A DNA stretch of 45,457 nt from Nitriliruptoraceae bacterium (GTDB lineage Bacteria > Actinomycetota > Nitriliruptoria > Nitriliruptorales > Nitriliruptoraceae), in the NCBI GenBank assembly GCA_007120465.1, contig SKNO01000044.1:1-45457 (forward strand). The letters are read 5' to 3'. This document shows, one piece after another, positions 26,164 through 34,803 of this stretch. Below the pieces are notes generated by a model that was given only the letters and a program-made list of their open reading frames with translations, was not told the DNA's origin and made no database searches. The first letter of the stretch is position 1. Each line of letters begins with the position of its first letter. The position numbers and the translations under genes were made by a program.

Positions 26164-27552
26164 ATGGAGAAGCGCCGCAGCTGGGCCGAGCCGTTCCGCA
26201 TCAAGGTGGTCGAGCCGATCCGCATGACCACCGCGGAGGAACGGGAACGTGCGATCGCGGAGGCCGGCTACAACTCGTTCCTGCTGCGCTCCGAGGACGT
26301 GTACATCGACCTGCTGACGGACTCGGGCACCTCGGCGATGTCCGACCACCAGTGGGCCGCGCTGATGGTCGGTGACGAGGCGTACGCAGGCAGCCGCAGC
26401 TTCTACCGCCTGGTCGAGGCGGTGGAGGAGGTGTACGGCTACCAGGAGCTCGTCCCCACCCACCAGGGCCGGGGCGCCGAGCACATCCTGAGCCAGATCC
26501 TGATCGAACCCGGCGACGTGATCCCTGGGAACATGTACTTCACCACCACCCGGTTCCACCAGGAGTACGCGGGCGGGCGGTTCGTCGACGTGATCGTCGA
26601 CGAGGCGCACGACCCGTCGAGCCTGTACCCCTTCAAGGGCAACTTCGACCTCGACAAGCTCCAGGCGGTGATCGACGAGCACGGTGCGGCGCGGATCCCC
26701 TACATCTCCTTCGAGACCAACGTGAACATGGCCGGCGGTCAGCCGGCGTCGATGGCGAACCTCAGGGCGACCTACGAGCTGTGCCGGCAGCACGACATCC
26801 TGATGATCCTGGACGCGACGCGAGCCCTCGAGAACGCCTACTACATCCAGCAGCGGGAGGAGGGCTACGCGGACCGCAGCATCGCCGAGATCCTGCGTGA
26901 GATCTGCTCCTACTCCGACGGGGCGACGGTGTCCTCCAAGAAGGACAACCTCGTCAACATCGGTGGCTTCCTGGCGTTGCGCGACCTGGACCTGGCGACG
27001 CGGGCGCGCAACCTGCTGGTGGCCTTCGAGGGGCTGCAGACCTACGGCGGCATGTCGGGTCGGGACATGGAGGCCCTGGCCACCGGGATCCGGGAGATGG
27101 TCTCGACCGACGATCACGTCCGTGCCCGGGTGGGGCAGGTCGAGTACCTCGGCGACCTGCTGATCGAGGCCGGCATCCCGGTGGTGCGCCCGATCGGCGG
27201 TCACGGGGTGTTCCTCGACGCGCGGGCGATCCTCCCCCACCTGACCCAGGACCTCTTCCCGGCGCAGGCGCTCACCGCCGCCCTGTACGTCGACGGCGGC
27301 GTCCGCGGCATGGAGCGCGGGATCGTCTCCGCCGGCCGGGACCACGAGACCGGCGAGCACCACTACCCCAAGCTCGAGCTGGTGCGCCTCGCGATCCCCC
27401 GACGGGTCTACACCCAGGCCCACATGGACGTCGTCGCGGAGTCGATCATCACCGTGCACGAGCAGCGCGACCGCATCGGCGGACTGCGCTTCACCTACGA
27501 ACCGGACGAGCTGCGCTTCTTCCAGGCCCGCTTCGAACCGATCCCCACCTGA
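26164..27552 (+). CDS. Tyrosine phenol-lyase / tryptophanase family (beta-eliminating PLP lyase), TPL-like
   Basis: AEPFRIKVVEPIRMTTAEERERAIAEAGYNSFLLRSEDVYIDLLTDSGTSAMSDHQWA...PTHQGRGAEHILSQ...GNMYFTTTRFHQE...SSKKDNLVNIGGF...VRGMERGIVSAGRD. Confidence 0.93.
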   Translation: MEKRRSWAEPFRIKVVEPIRMTTAEERERAIAEAGYNSFLLRSEDVYIDLLTDSGTSAMSDHQWAALMVGDEAYAGSRSFYRLVEAVEEVYGYQELVPTHQGRGAEHILSQILIEPGDVIPGNMYFTTTRFHQEYAGGRFVDVIVDEAHDPSSLYPFKGNFDLDKLQAVIDEHGAARIPYISFETNVNMAGGQPASMANLRATYELCRQHDILMILDATRALENAYYIQQREEGYADRSIAEILREICSYSDGATVSSKKDNLVNIGGFLALRDLDLATRARNLLVAFEGLQTYGGMSGRDMEALATGIREMVSTDDHVRARVGQVEYLGDLLIEAGIPVVRPIGGHGVFLDARAILPHLTQDLFPAQALTAALYVDGGVRGMERGIVSAGRDHETGEHHYPKLELVRLAIPRRVYTQAHMDVVAESIITVHEQRDRIGGLRFTYEPDELRFFQARFEPIPT

Positions 27553-27676
27553 CCCTCGCACACCGCCCGACGGCGTCGCAGCGACGAGCTGACCTCGCCC
27601 AGGTGTGGCGTCCGGGGCCCGCCTGGCGATCGTGGGGGGTTCCGGGCATCATCGCCGCAGATCCCACACGATCCGC

Positions 27677-27720
27677 GGTCGGAGGCCGGTCGGGGGCAGG
27701 TCGGAGGATGGTCGGGGGCA
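27677..27720. repeat. 22-bp tandem duplication composed of four ~11-bp GGTCGGRGG units
   Basis: ggtcggaggccggtcgggggca / ggtcggaggatggtcgggggca. Confidence 0.85.
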
Positions 27721-27918
27721 GACAGCCGTGGTCCGCGCCGGCTCGATCGGCCGACGGCCCCCGTCACGCGCAGGACCTCCAGCGTTAGGGTTGCGTCCGA
27801 GGATCCGCCCCTGGCGGTGCGTCGTGCACCCGGCACGGTGGCGGAGCCCTCGCTCGTGCTGACGTCCGGCCGGGGCCGTACGACGCTCCCCGGCCCGGGG
27901 AGCCCGGGGGAGCGACGC

Positions 27919-29550
27919 ATGGCCGCAGGAGAGACCCTCGCCAGCGCCCGAGCGCGCTACCGGCAGCAGCGGTGGCGGGAGGCGTTCGCCGGGTTCCAGG
28001 CCGCCGATCGCCAACACCCCCTCGACCCCGAGGACCTCGAGTCGCTCGGCACCGCGGGGTACCTCGTCGGCGAGGACGACGCCTCCACCTCGGCGTTCGA
28101 GCGGGCGCACCACGGGTTCCTCGCCCGCGACGACGTCACGGGGGCGGTCCGCGCCGCCTTCTGGGCCGCCTTCGGGCTGCTCAACCGCGCCGAGGTGGCA
28201 CGCGGCGGCGGGTGGCTGGCTCGCGCGCAGCGCCTCGCCGACGAGCACCGCCTCGACACGGTCGAACGCGGGTACCTGCTCGTCCCGGTCGGCCTGCGCG
28301 CCCTCGACGAGGGCGACCCGGCCGCGGCGGCTGCCGCATTCGGCCGTGCGCTGGAGATCGGGGAGCGCTTCGGGGACCCTGACCTCACGGCGATGAGCCG
28401 GCTCGGGAGCGCAGAGGCCACGATCCTGACGGGACGGATCGCCGAGGGGCTGTCCCAGCTCGACGAGGTCATGGTCGCGGTGACCACCGGCGAGGTCTCC
28501 GCCGTGGTCGCCGGAACGGTCTACTGCGCGGTCATCCTCGCCTGTCGCGACGCCTTCGAGCTGCGGGGTGCCCGCGAGTGGACCCTCGCGCTCAGCCGGT
28601 GGTGCGAGGCGCAGCCGGACCTCGTGCCGTTCCGCGGGCAGTGCCTCGTCCACCGCTCCGAGATCATGCAGCTCCAGGGGGCCTGGGCCGACGCGCTCCA
28701 CGAGGCGGAGCGGGCCCGCGCCCAGCTGTCGGACCCGCCGCATCCGGCCGTGGGCATGGCCTACTACCAGCTCGGCGAGCTCCACCGGCTGCGCGGGCGC
28801 GCAGCGGAGGCCGAGCAGGCCTACCGGGACGCCGGACGCTGGGGCCGGCAGCCCCAGCCGGGCCTGGCGTTGCTGCGCCTGGCTCAGGGGGAGGTCGACG
28901 CTGCCGTCGGCGCCATCCGACGGGTGCTGGACGACAGCCGTGATGCTCTGACCCGTGCCCGGATGCTGTCGGCCGCCGTGGAGATCCTGCTCGCCGCGGG
29001 CGACGCCGCCGCGGCACGGACGGCCGCGGACGAGCTCTCCGCGATCGCCGCTGCTCACGCCACACCGCTACTCGAGGCGTTGGCCCGGGACGCGGCGGGC
29101 ACCGTGCTGCTCGACGCGGGCGAGGCGCGGGCCGCCCTCACGCCGCTCGAGGAGGCGAGCGCGCGGTGGCACGACCTCGACGCCGTCCACGAGCACGCGC
29201 GCACTCGCGTGCGCTACGCGCTGGCGTGCCGCGCCCTCGGTGACGAGGACACCGCGGCGTTGGAACTGCGCGCGGCCCACGCCGTGTTCGACGAGCTCGG
29301 CGCCGCTCCCGACGTCGGCCGGGTCACCTCGCTGCTCGGAACATCCGCTCCGCCACCCGTCGGGTTGACGCCGAGGCAGCTCGAGGTCCTCGCGCTCGTC
29401 GCTCAGGGCCGCACCAACCGGGAGATCGCGGCCGAGCTCGTCGTCAGCGAGCACACGGTCCGGCGCCACCTGCAGAACGTGTTCGTCAAGCTCGGCGTCT
29501 CCTCCCGGGCGGCCGCCGTCGCGCACGCCATCGAACGCGGTTGGGTCTGA
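27919..29550 (+). CDS. LuxR-family regulator with TPR-like N-terminal region
   Basis: C-terminal HTH VGLTPRQLEVLALVAQGRTNREIAAELVVSEHTVRRHLQNVFVKLGVSSRAAAVAHAIERGWV; ATG 27919. Confidence 0.88.
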   Translation: MAAGETLASARARYRQQRWREAFAGFQAADRQHPLDPEDLESLGTAGYLVGEDDASTSAFERAHHGFLARDDVTGAVRAAFWAAFGLLNRAEVARGGGWLARAQRLADEHRLDTVERGYLLVPVGLRALDEGDPAAAAAAFGRALEIGERFGDPDLTAMSRLGSAEATILTGRIAEGLSQLDEVMVAVTTGEVSAVVAGTVYCAVILACRDAFELRGAREWTLALSRWCEAQPDLVPFRGQCLVHRSEIMQLQGAWADALHEAERARAQLSDPPHPAVGMAYYQLGELHRLRGRAAEAEQAYRDAGRWGRQPQPGLALLRLAQGEVDAAVGAIRRVLDDSRDALTRARMLSAAVEILLAAGDAAAARTAADELSAIAAAHATPLLEALARDAAGTVLLDAGEARAALTPLEEASARWHDLDAVHEHARTRVRYALACRALGDEDTAALELRAAHAVFDELGAAPDVGRVTSLLGTSAPPPVGLTPRQLEVLALVAQGRTNREIAAELVVSEHTVRRHLQNVFVKLGVSSRAAAVAHAIERGWV

Positions 29551-29686
29551 GGCTCGCGGCGGGGTCTGCGGGACGGCGTGGTACGGACGAACCACGCGGG
29601 CGGACGCGCAAGGTTGGCACGTCCGGGCGAAGAGGCCCGCGGACCCCGTCCGTAGCGTCGGCTCCGTCCCCGCGGAAGGAGCAGAC

Positions 29687-30592
29687 GTGGCGCCGCAACG
29701 ACCGTCCCGCAGCGACCACCTCGACACGCCCCCGGCAGCCGACCCCCGCAGCGCCCTGCTGTCGGGCGTCCCGGTGGCCGAGCGCACGGTCCGATGCGCC
29801 GGCGTCTCGACCGCCGTGCTGGAGGGGGGCGACGGACCACCGCTGATCCTCCTCCACGGCCCTGGCGAGTCCGCCGTGAACTGGCGTTGGTGCATCCCCG
29901 AGCTCACGACGACGCACCGGGTGATCGCCCCCGACCTCCCGGCCCACGGGTCGTCCGACCGTGGCAGCCGCCCCTTGGACGAGGACCTGGCGCTCGACTG
30001 GCTGGACGAACTGATCGACGCCACGTGTCCCCCACCGGCGGCACCGCCGGTGCTCGTCGGGCACGTCCTCGGTGGCGCGATCGCCGCCCGGTTCGCCGCG
30101 GCGCGTGGGGACCGGCTCGGTCATCTCGTGCTCGTCGACTCGCTCGGCCTCGCCCGCTTCCGGCCGTCGCGACGGTTCCTCACCGCGTTCGTCCGGTTCG
30201 TCGCCCGGCCCTCCGAGGCGACCTACACCCGTTTCATGGACCAGTGCGCGTACGACCTCGATGCGCTGCGGACGGAGATGGCCGGCGACTGGACCGCCTT
30301 CGTGGCCTACAACCTCGCCCTCGCTCGTTCCCCCGAGGCGAAGGCAGCCGGGGGCCTGTTCCGTCGGGTGGGCATCCCGCGGATCCCCGAGGCCACGCTG
30401 TCACGGATCCGGGTCCCCACCACCCTCATCTGGGGTCGGCACGACCGTGCCCTCCGCCTGCGCATCGCCGAGCGGGCGAGCGAGCGGTTCGGCTGGCCGC
30501 TGCACGTGATCGAGGACGCCGCGGACGACCCTCCCCGCGACCAGCCCGAGGCGTTCCTGCGGACCCTGCGGCGTGTCCTCGACCCGTCCTGA
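29687..30592 (+). CDS. Alpha/beta-hydrolase fold protein, catalytically atypical
   Basis: PLILLHGPGESAVNWRW...VIAPDLPAHGSSDRG...VLVGHVLGGAIAARFA...LIWGRHDRALR...VIEDAADDPPRDQPEAF; GTG start with GGAAGGAG RBS. Confidence 0.88.
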   Translation: MAPQRPSRSDHLDTPPAADPRSALLSGVPVAERTVRCAGVSTAVLEGGDGPPLILLHGPGESAVNWRWCIPELTTTHRVIAPDLPAHGSSDRGSRPLDEDLALDWLDELIDATCPPPAAPPVLVGHVLGGAIAARFAAARGDRLGHLVLVDSLGLARFRPSRRFLTAFVRFVARPSEATYTRFMDQCAYDLDALRTEMAGDWTAFVAYNLALARSPEAKAAGGLFRRVGIPRIPEATLSRIRVPTTLIWGRHDRALRLRIAERASERFGWPLHVIEDAADDPPRDQPEAFLRTLRRVLDPS

Positions 30593-30652
30593 CCGGGCCC
30601 CCACGCACCGATCCCCTGCACGATCCATCCGCCAGCACCGGAAGGTAGGACC

Positions 30653-31486
30653 ATGACCGCACTCGAGCACGTCGTCACCGCGGAGGCGTGGGACGCCATC
30701 GCCCCGGACTACGACCGGCTGGTCACGCCCGGCGGGTCCCGGGCGGTCGCGGAGGAGGCACTCGACCGCATCCAGCCGGCGCCGGGCAGCCGGCTCCTCG
30801 ACGTCGCCTGCGGCAGCGGGGCACTGGCCCTCGCGGCCGCCCGGCGGGGTGCGCAGGTCCTGGGCGTCGACTTCTCCCCGACCATGATCGAGCGGCTGTG
30901 TGCCCGCGCCAACGACGAGGGGCTGCCCAACGTCGAGGGTGAGGTGATGGACGCCCACGACCTCGCATTGGACGACGACACCTTCGACGTGACCGCATCG
31001 CAGTTCGGGGTGATGCTCGTGCCCGACCAGCCGCGTGCGCTGCGCGAGATGGTCCGGGTCACCCGGCCCGGCGGCACGGTGCTGGTGGTCGCCTACCGAC
31101 CACCACCGGAGGTGGAGTTCCTCGGCTTCTTCCTCAGCGCTGTCCAGGCGGTGGTGCCGGGGTTCACGGGTCCGCCCCCCGACGAGCCGATGCTGCCCTT
31201 CCAGGCTGCCGACCCCGAGGTCCTCCAGGAGCGGATGGCCGCCGCCAGGCTCCACGACATCACGATCACGGCGGGCGTCGAACCGCTCGACTTCCGCTCC
31301 GGCGATCACCTGTGGGACTGGATGATGCACAGCAACCCGATCCCAGGGGCACTCACCGCCGACCTCGACGACGGGCAACGCATCGAGGTGCGACGGGTGC
31401 TGGACCGGATGCTGCGCGAGCGCGCGGCCGGCCCTGGCCCGGCGACGCTCACCGCCGGGGTGAACGTCGCCGTCGGCACCGCGTGA
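30653..31486 (+). CDS. Class I SAM-dependent methyltransferase
   Basis: GSRLLDVACGSGALALAAARRGAQVLGVDFSPTMIERLCARANDEGLPNVEGEVMDAHDLALDDDTFDVTASQFGVM. Confidence 0.92.
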   Translation: MTALEHVVTAEAWDAIAPDYDRLVTPGGSRAVAEEALDRIQPAPGSRLLDVACGSGALALAAARRGAQVLGVDFSPTMIERLCARANDEGLPNVEGEVMDAHDLALDDDTFDVTASQFGVMLVPDQPRALREMVRVTRPGGTVLVVAYRPPPEVEFLGFFLSAVQAVVPGFTGPPPDEPMLPFQAADPEVLQERMAAARLHDITITAGVEPLDFRSGDHLWDWMMHSNPIPGALTADLDDGQRIEVRRVLDRMLRERAAGPGPATLTAGVNVAVGTA

Positions 31487-31543
31487 CGCCTCACGCACAG
31501 ACCACTCCCTGCCCTGAGGGATCGCGCCGACGGAGCTGACAGC

Positions 31544-32161
31544 ATGAGCCGCTGGTACCGGTTCTGGTACGGGGTCGGCGTCACCCCGTGGGAGTCCGAC
31601 ACCCCGACGCTGGCGGGGCAGATCGACGGATTGGTCGCCGACGTCGAGGCTCGGCGCGGTGGACCCGACGGACGGGCGCTCGACCTCGGCTGTGGCACCG
31701 GCCGGTGGTCGATCGCGCTCGCCCGGCGCGGCTGGCAGGTCACCGGGGTCGATGTCGTGCCGAAGGCGATCCGTGCCGCACGTCGACGCGCCGACGAGGC
31801 TGGTGTGGACGCGGACTTCCTGTGCGGTGACGTCACGGCGCTCCGGGACGCCGGGCTGGCCACCGGGTTCTCACTCCTGCTGGACGTCGAGTGCTTCAAC
31901 CACCTCGACGATGACCAACGTGGGGCGGTGGGGCGGGAGATCGACGCGCTCGCGACCGACGACGCAGAGCTGCTGCTCCTGGCCTGGACGCGTGCCCGTC
32001 GGGGGCCGCTCCCACCGGGCGTCGACCACCCGGACCTGCGCCGCACGTTCCCTCGATGGCGGATCGCCGAGGAGCGCCCGTACGACGGCGAGCTGCCCGC
32101 CCCGCTGCGCCGCGCCGCCCCCACCTGGTACCGCCTGGTCCGGTCCGACGGCGGTGCGTAG
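31544..32161 (+). CDS. Class I SAM-dependent methyltransferase
   Basis: GRALDLGCGTGRWSIALARRGWQVTGVDVVPKAIRAARRRADEAGVDADFLCGDVTAL. Confidence 0.9.
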   Translation: MSRWYRFWYGVGVTPWESDTPTLAGQIDGLVADVEARRGGPDGRALDLGCGTGRWSIALARRGWQVTGVDVVPKAIRAARRRADEAGVDADFLCGDVTALRDAGLATGFSLLLDVECFNHLDDDQRGAVGREIDALATDDAELLLLAWTRARRGPLPPGVDHPDLRRTFPRWRIAEERPYDGELPAPLRRAAPTWYRLVRSDGGA

Positions 32162-32276
32162 CGGGCCGCGGCCCGAGTTGGCCCGCGAGCCGCGGTGTGT
32201 GAGCGCGCATCCGCAGGTCACGGCGACCGGTTCGGGGGAGGCCCACAGGCCTCCTCCGAACCTGCACGCTGGATGG

Positions 32277-33560
32277 TCAGCCGGTGTAGTCCGGCTCGTC
32301 CTCGACGGGCTCGGCCGGCTCGGCCTCGTCGATCTCCTCGGGCTCCTCCTCCGGCTCGTCCTCTGGCTCCTCCACCACGGGGACGAACTCGAACGCCCCG
32401 ACGTCGCAGGTCTCCGGCAGCTTCCGGGCCTCGCCGCGCTGGTCGGTCGCCGGGCACAGGTCGGTGTCGCCCCCCTCGTACGCCGGCGATCCCTCGCCGA
32501 TCGCGTGGGTTGCCGTCGGGCCACCGTTGTCACCCAGCGGCTCCAGTTGCGGGTCGGTCTCTGCCTGGTCGCCGTCCTCGGCGAAGCCGCAGGTGTCGTC
32601 GTCGACGACGTTGTGGCCCTGCGAGGTGACGATCCCGAAGCCCGTGCAGTTCGCTGGGGTCGCGCCGTCAGATCCGGTGTTGCCGGCGAGGATCGTGTTG
32701 CGGACCGTGACCTCGGTGACCTCGTCGGTGAACACGCCTCCACCCGCGTTGTCCGCGATCGTGGAGTTGGTGATCACGAGGTCCGCGTTGAACGTACCGG
32801 CGTAGATCGCTGCCCACGGGATCTCCCGCGAGGTGGCCGTGTTCCCGCTGAACGTCGAGTTGACGATGTCGATGCCGTGCGCATCGTTGGCGTTGAGGTA
32901 CACGGCGCTCCCCGCAACCGCGGAGTTGCCGGTGAAGGTCGATCCGGAGATCGTCACCGCACCGAGGTCGAGCCGGCCCTCCACGGCTCCGATCGCCCCA
33001 CCGGACGCGGCGGTGTTGCCCGCGAAGGTGCTGTTGACGACCTCGAGGGAGGGAGGCGACGGGGTGCCGTTCGGCGAGACGGACGCGAGCAGGATCGCGC
33101 CTCCGACGTTCTCCGGGTACTCCGCACCGGAGACGTCACCGCCGGTGAGGGTGAGGTTGTCGATGGTCAGCGCGGCGCTCCAGACGGTCAGGATCCGCGT
33201 GTCTGCCGGCTGCTCGATCGTCGCGCCGTCGCCGAGCCCGACGATCGTGAGATCCTCGTGGACGCGGAGCGCGCCGTACTCGGCCGACGCGTCCAGCGTG
33301 TAGGTCCCCTCGGGGAGCTCGATCGTGGTGTGGCCGGTCTCGTGGTTCGCAGCCTCGATGGCGTCCCGCAGCGTGCAGGGACCGGCCCCGCCGTTGCAGT
33401 TGTCCGGGTCGGGCGGACTCCAGGTGTCATCGAAGGTGTCGACGACGATCGTCGAGGCCTGCGCCGGCGTCGCAAGAGCGACGAGCACACCGGCGAGCAA
33501 CACGCCGATGGCCAGCGGGATGGTGACCGCGCGCAGGCGCGCGGCGGCGGAACGGTTCAT
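32277..33560 (-). CDS. Secreted parallel beta-helix protein (choice-of-anchor-Q-like), acidic tail ending PDYTG
   Basis: MNRSAAARLRAVTIPLAIGVLLAGVLVALATPAQASTIVVDTFDD; repeated NSTFAGNTA/GSTFTGNSA/NSTFSGNTA units; DQRGEARKLPETCDVGAFEF; tail EIDEAEPAEPVEDEPDYTG*. Confidence 0.87.
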   Translation of the reverse strand: MNRSAAARLRAVTIPLAIGVLLAGVLVALATPAQASTIVVDTFDDTWSPPDPDNCNGGAGPCTLRDAIEAANHETGHTTIELPEGTYTLDASAEYGALRVHEDLTIVGLGDGATIEQPADTRILTVWSAALTIDNLTLTGGDVSGAEYPENVGGAILLASVSPNGTPSPPSLEVVNSTFAGNTAASGGAIGAVEGRLDLGAVTISGSTFTGNSAVAGSAVYLNANDAHGIDIVNSTFSGNTATSREIPWAAIYAGTFNADLVITNSTIADNAGGGVFTDEVTEVTVRNTILAGNTGSDGATPANCTGFGIVTSQGHNVVDDDTCGFAEDGDQAETDPQLEPLGDNGGPTATHAIGEGSPAYEGGDTDLCPATDQRGEARKLPETCDVGAFEFVPVVEEPEDEPEEEPEEIDEAEPAEPVEDEPDYTG

Positions 33561-33632
33561 GGTTGATGCCCCTTGTGCGTGGACGACCCCGTCAACCGCA
33601 GCTCGTGCCGACGGTCGAGGGTCACATGACGA

Positions 33633-33656
33633 CGCCGCGCAAGCCCCTGCGCGGCG
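33633..33656. promoter_or_regulatory. Hairpin CGCCGCGCA-N6-TGCGCGGCG in 5' region of the beta-helix gene
   Basis: 9-bp perfect arms, 73 bp upstream of start codon. Confidence 0.5.
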
Positions 33657-33738
33657 ACGCCGGACCGTAGGGGCCGACGACAGCCGCCGCAACGACCCAC
33701 GCCACTCGCCGACGGCAGCGAGCGTGACGGTGGAGCCC

Positions 33739-34593
33739 TCAGGTACCGCTGTCCGGATCGGGGCAGGGCTCGTCGCTCGGCCGGACGGGAGCCTGCAACT
33801 CGACCACCCACTCCGCAGCGCCGTCGGGCGCGTCGAGGTAGATCTGTCGGTGCACCCCGAAGGGGATGAGACCGTGCTCGTCGGTGGCCACGTCGAAGGT
33901 GAGCCACGCGTCGGCGATGCCCGCCGCCGGTCCACGGTGGACCACCGTGGCGGCCATGTCGACCGCTGGGAGGTCGACGATCTCCACGCCGTCGATCGGT
34001 CCCACCTCGTCATCGATGGGCACCCCCGCGGCGACATCGATCCTCGAGCCGTCGGGGTGGCCGTGGTAGGTGCGGATCCCGCGACCCTCGACCCGTCTTC
34101 CCGCCGCGGTCAACCGCTCCCGCAGTGTCTCGAACAGGGGACCGACCGCGGCCGCGATCTCCGTCGTGTCGTTCACCTCGGCGCTGACCTGGGCGAGGCG
34201 CAGGGCCGGCAGCGGCTTGATCTCCAGGGTCTGGTTCGTCATGGTCAGTCCGCGCTCGATCGATGTCAGGCGCCTGCCCACCTCCGCGAGCCGCTCGGTG
34301 TCGGCTTCGATCCGCTGGGTCACTTCGGCCTGCCGGAACCGCAGCAGATCCCGCAGCTCCGCGATCGAGATCCGTTCGTCGAGGATCTCCCGGCACTGCT
34401 CGAGGGTGAAGCCGAGCTCCTTCAGGGCGATCAGGGCGTTGACCCGCCCGATCTGCGACGCCGTGTACCACCGGTAGCCGGTCCGCTCATCCACCCGGAC
34501 GGGCGTCACGAGGCCCAGTGCGTCGTAGTGGCGGAGCATGCGCACCGAGACGTTCGTGTGCCGGGCCAGGTCTCCGATGCTCAACATGCCCAT
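33739..34593 (-). CDS. MerR-family regulator with GyrI-like effector-binding domain
   Basis: MLSIGDLARHTNVSVRMLRHYDALGLVTPVRVDERTGYRWYTASQIGRVNALIALKELGFTLEQCREIL. Confidence 0.92.
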   Translation of the reverse strand: MGMLSIGDLARHTNVSVRMLRHYDALGLVTPVRVDERTGYRWYTASQIGRVNALIALKELGFTLEQCREILDERISIAELRDLLRFRQAEVTQRIEADTERLAEVGRRLTSIERGLTMTNQTLEIKPLPALRLAQVSAEVNDTTEIAAAVGPLFETLRERLTAAGRRVEGRGIRTYHGHPDGSRIDVAAGVPIDDEVGPIDGVEIVDLPAVDMAATVVHRGPAAGIADAWLTFDVATDEHGLIPFGVHRQIYLDAPDGAAEWVVELQAPVRPSDEPCPDPDSGT

Positions 34594-34762
34594 CAGTCCA
34601 CCACATCACATCGTGTCAGGGTCAAGCACTCCCGCGCCGATGGCCCGTGCCGCTCGACCCGCCCGGGGTCCCGAGCCGTGGCGACAGCACCCTGGCACCG
34701 CACGGGTCCGCCCGCCCGGTCCCGCGTGCGGCGCCTCCCCCTCCCAGGCAACAGTCAGAACT

Positions 34763-34786
34763 GTAACATACCAATGAGTATGTTAC
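34763..34786. promoter_or_regulatory. AT-rich inverted repeat GTAACATAC-CAATGA-GTATGTTAC, candidate operator/promoter
   Basis: 9-bp perfect arms, 17 bp upstream of the 34804 start; AT-rich island in high-GC DNA. Confidence 0.75.
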
Positions 34787-34803
34787 CTTCGTGGAGGTCA
34801 CGG

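Noticed and set aside
26158-27561. 467-aa minus ORF opposite the TPL-like gene
   Set aside because: Mirror of a strongly conserved enzyme; no independent RBS or domain support.
31659-33566. 635-aa plus ORF spanning a methyltransferase and the beta-helix gene
   Set aside because: Runs out of frame through two well-supported genes; composition typical of shadow ORFs.
33325-34803. N-terminal extension of the AAA-ATPase ORF to 33325
   Set aside because: Passes over the MerR gene and the AT-rich promoter palindrome; homologous start MEFWGR at 34804.
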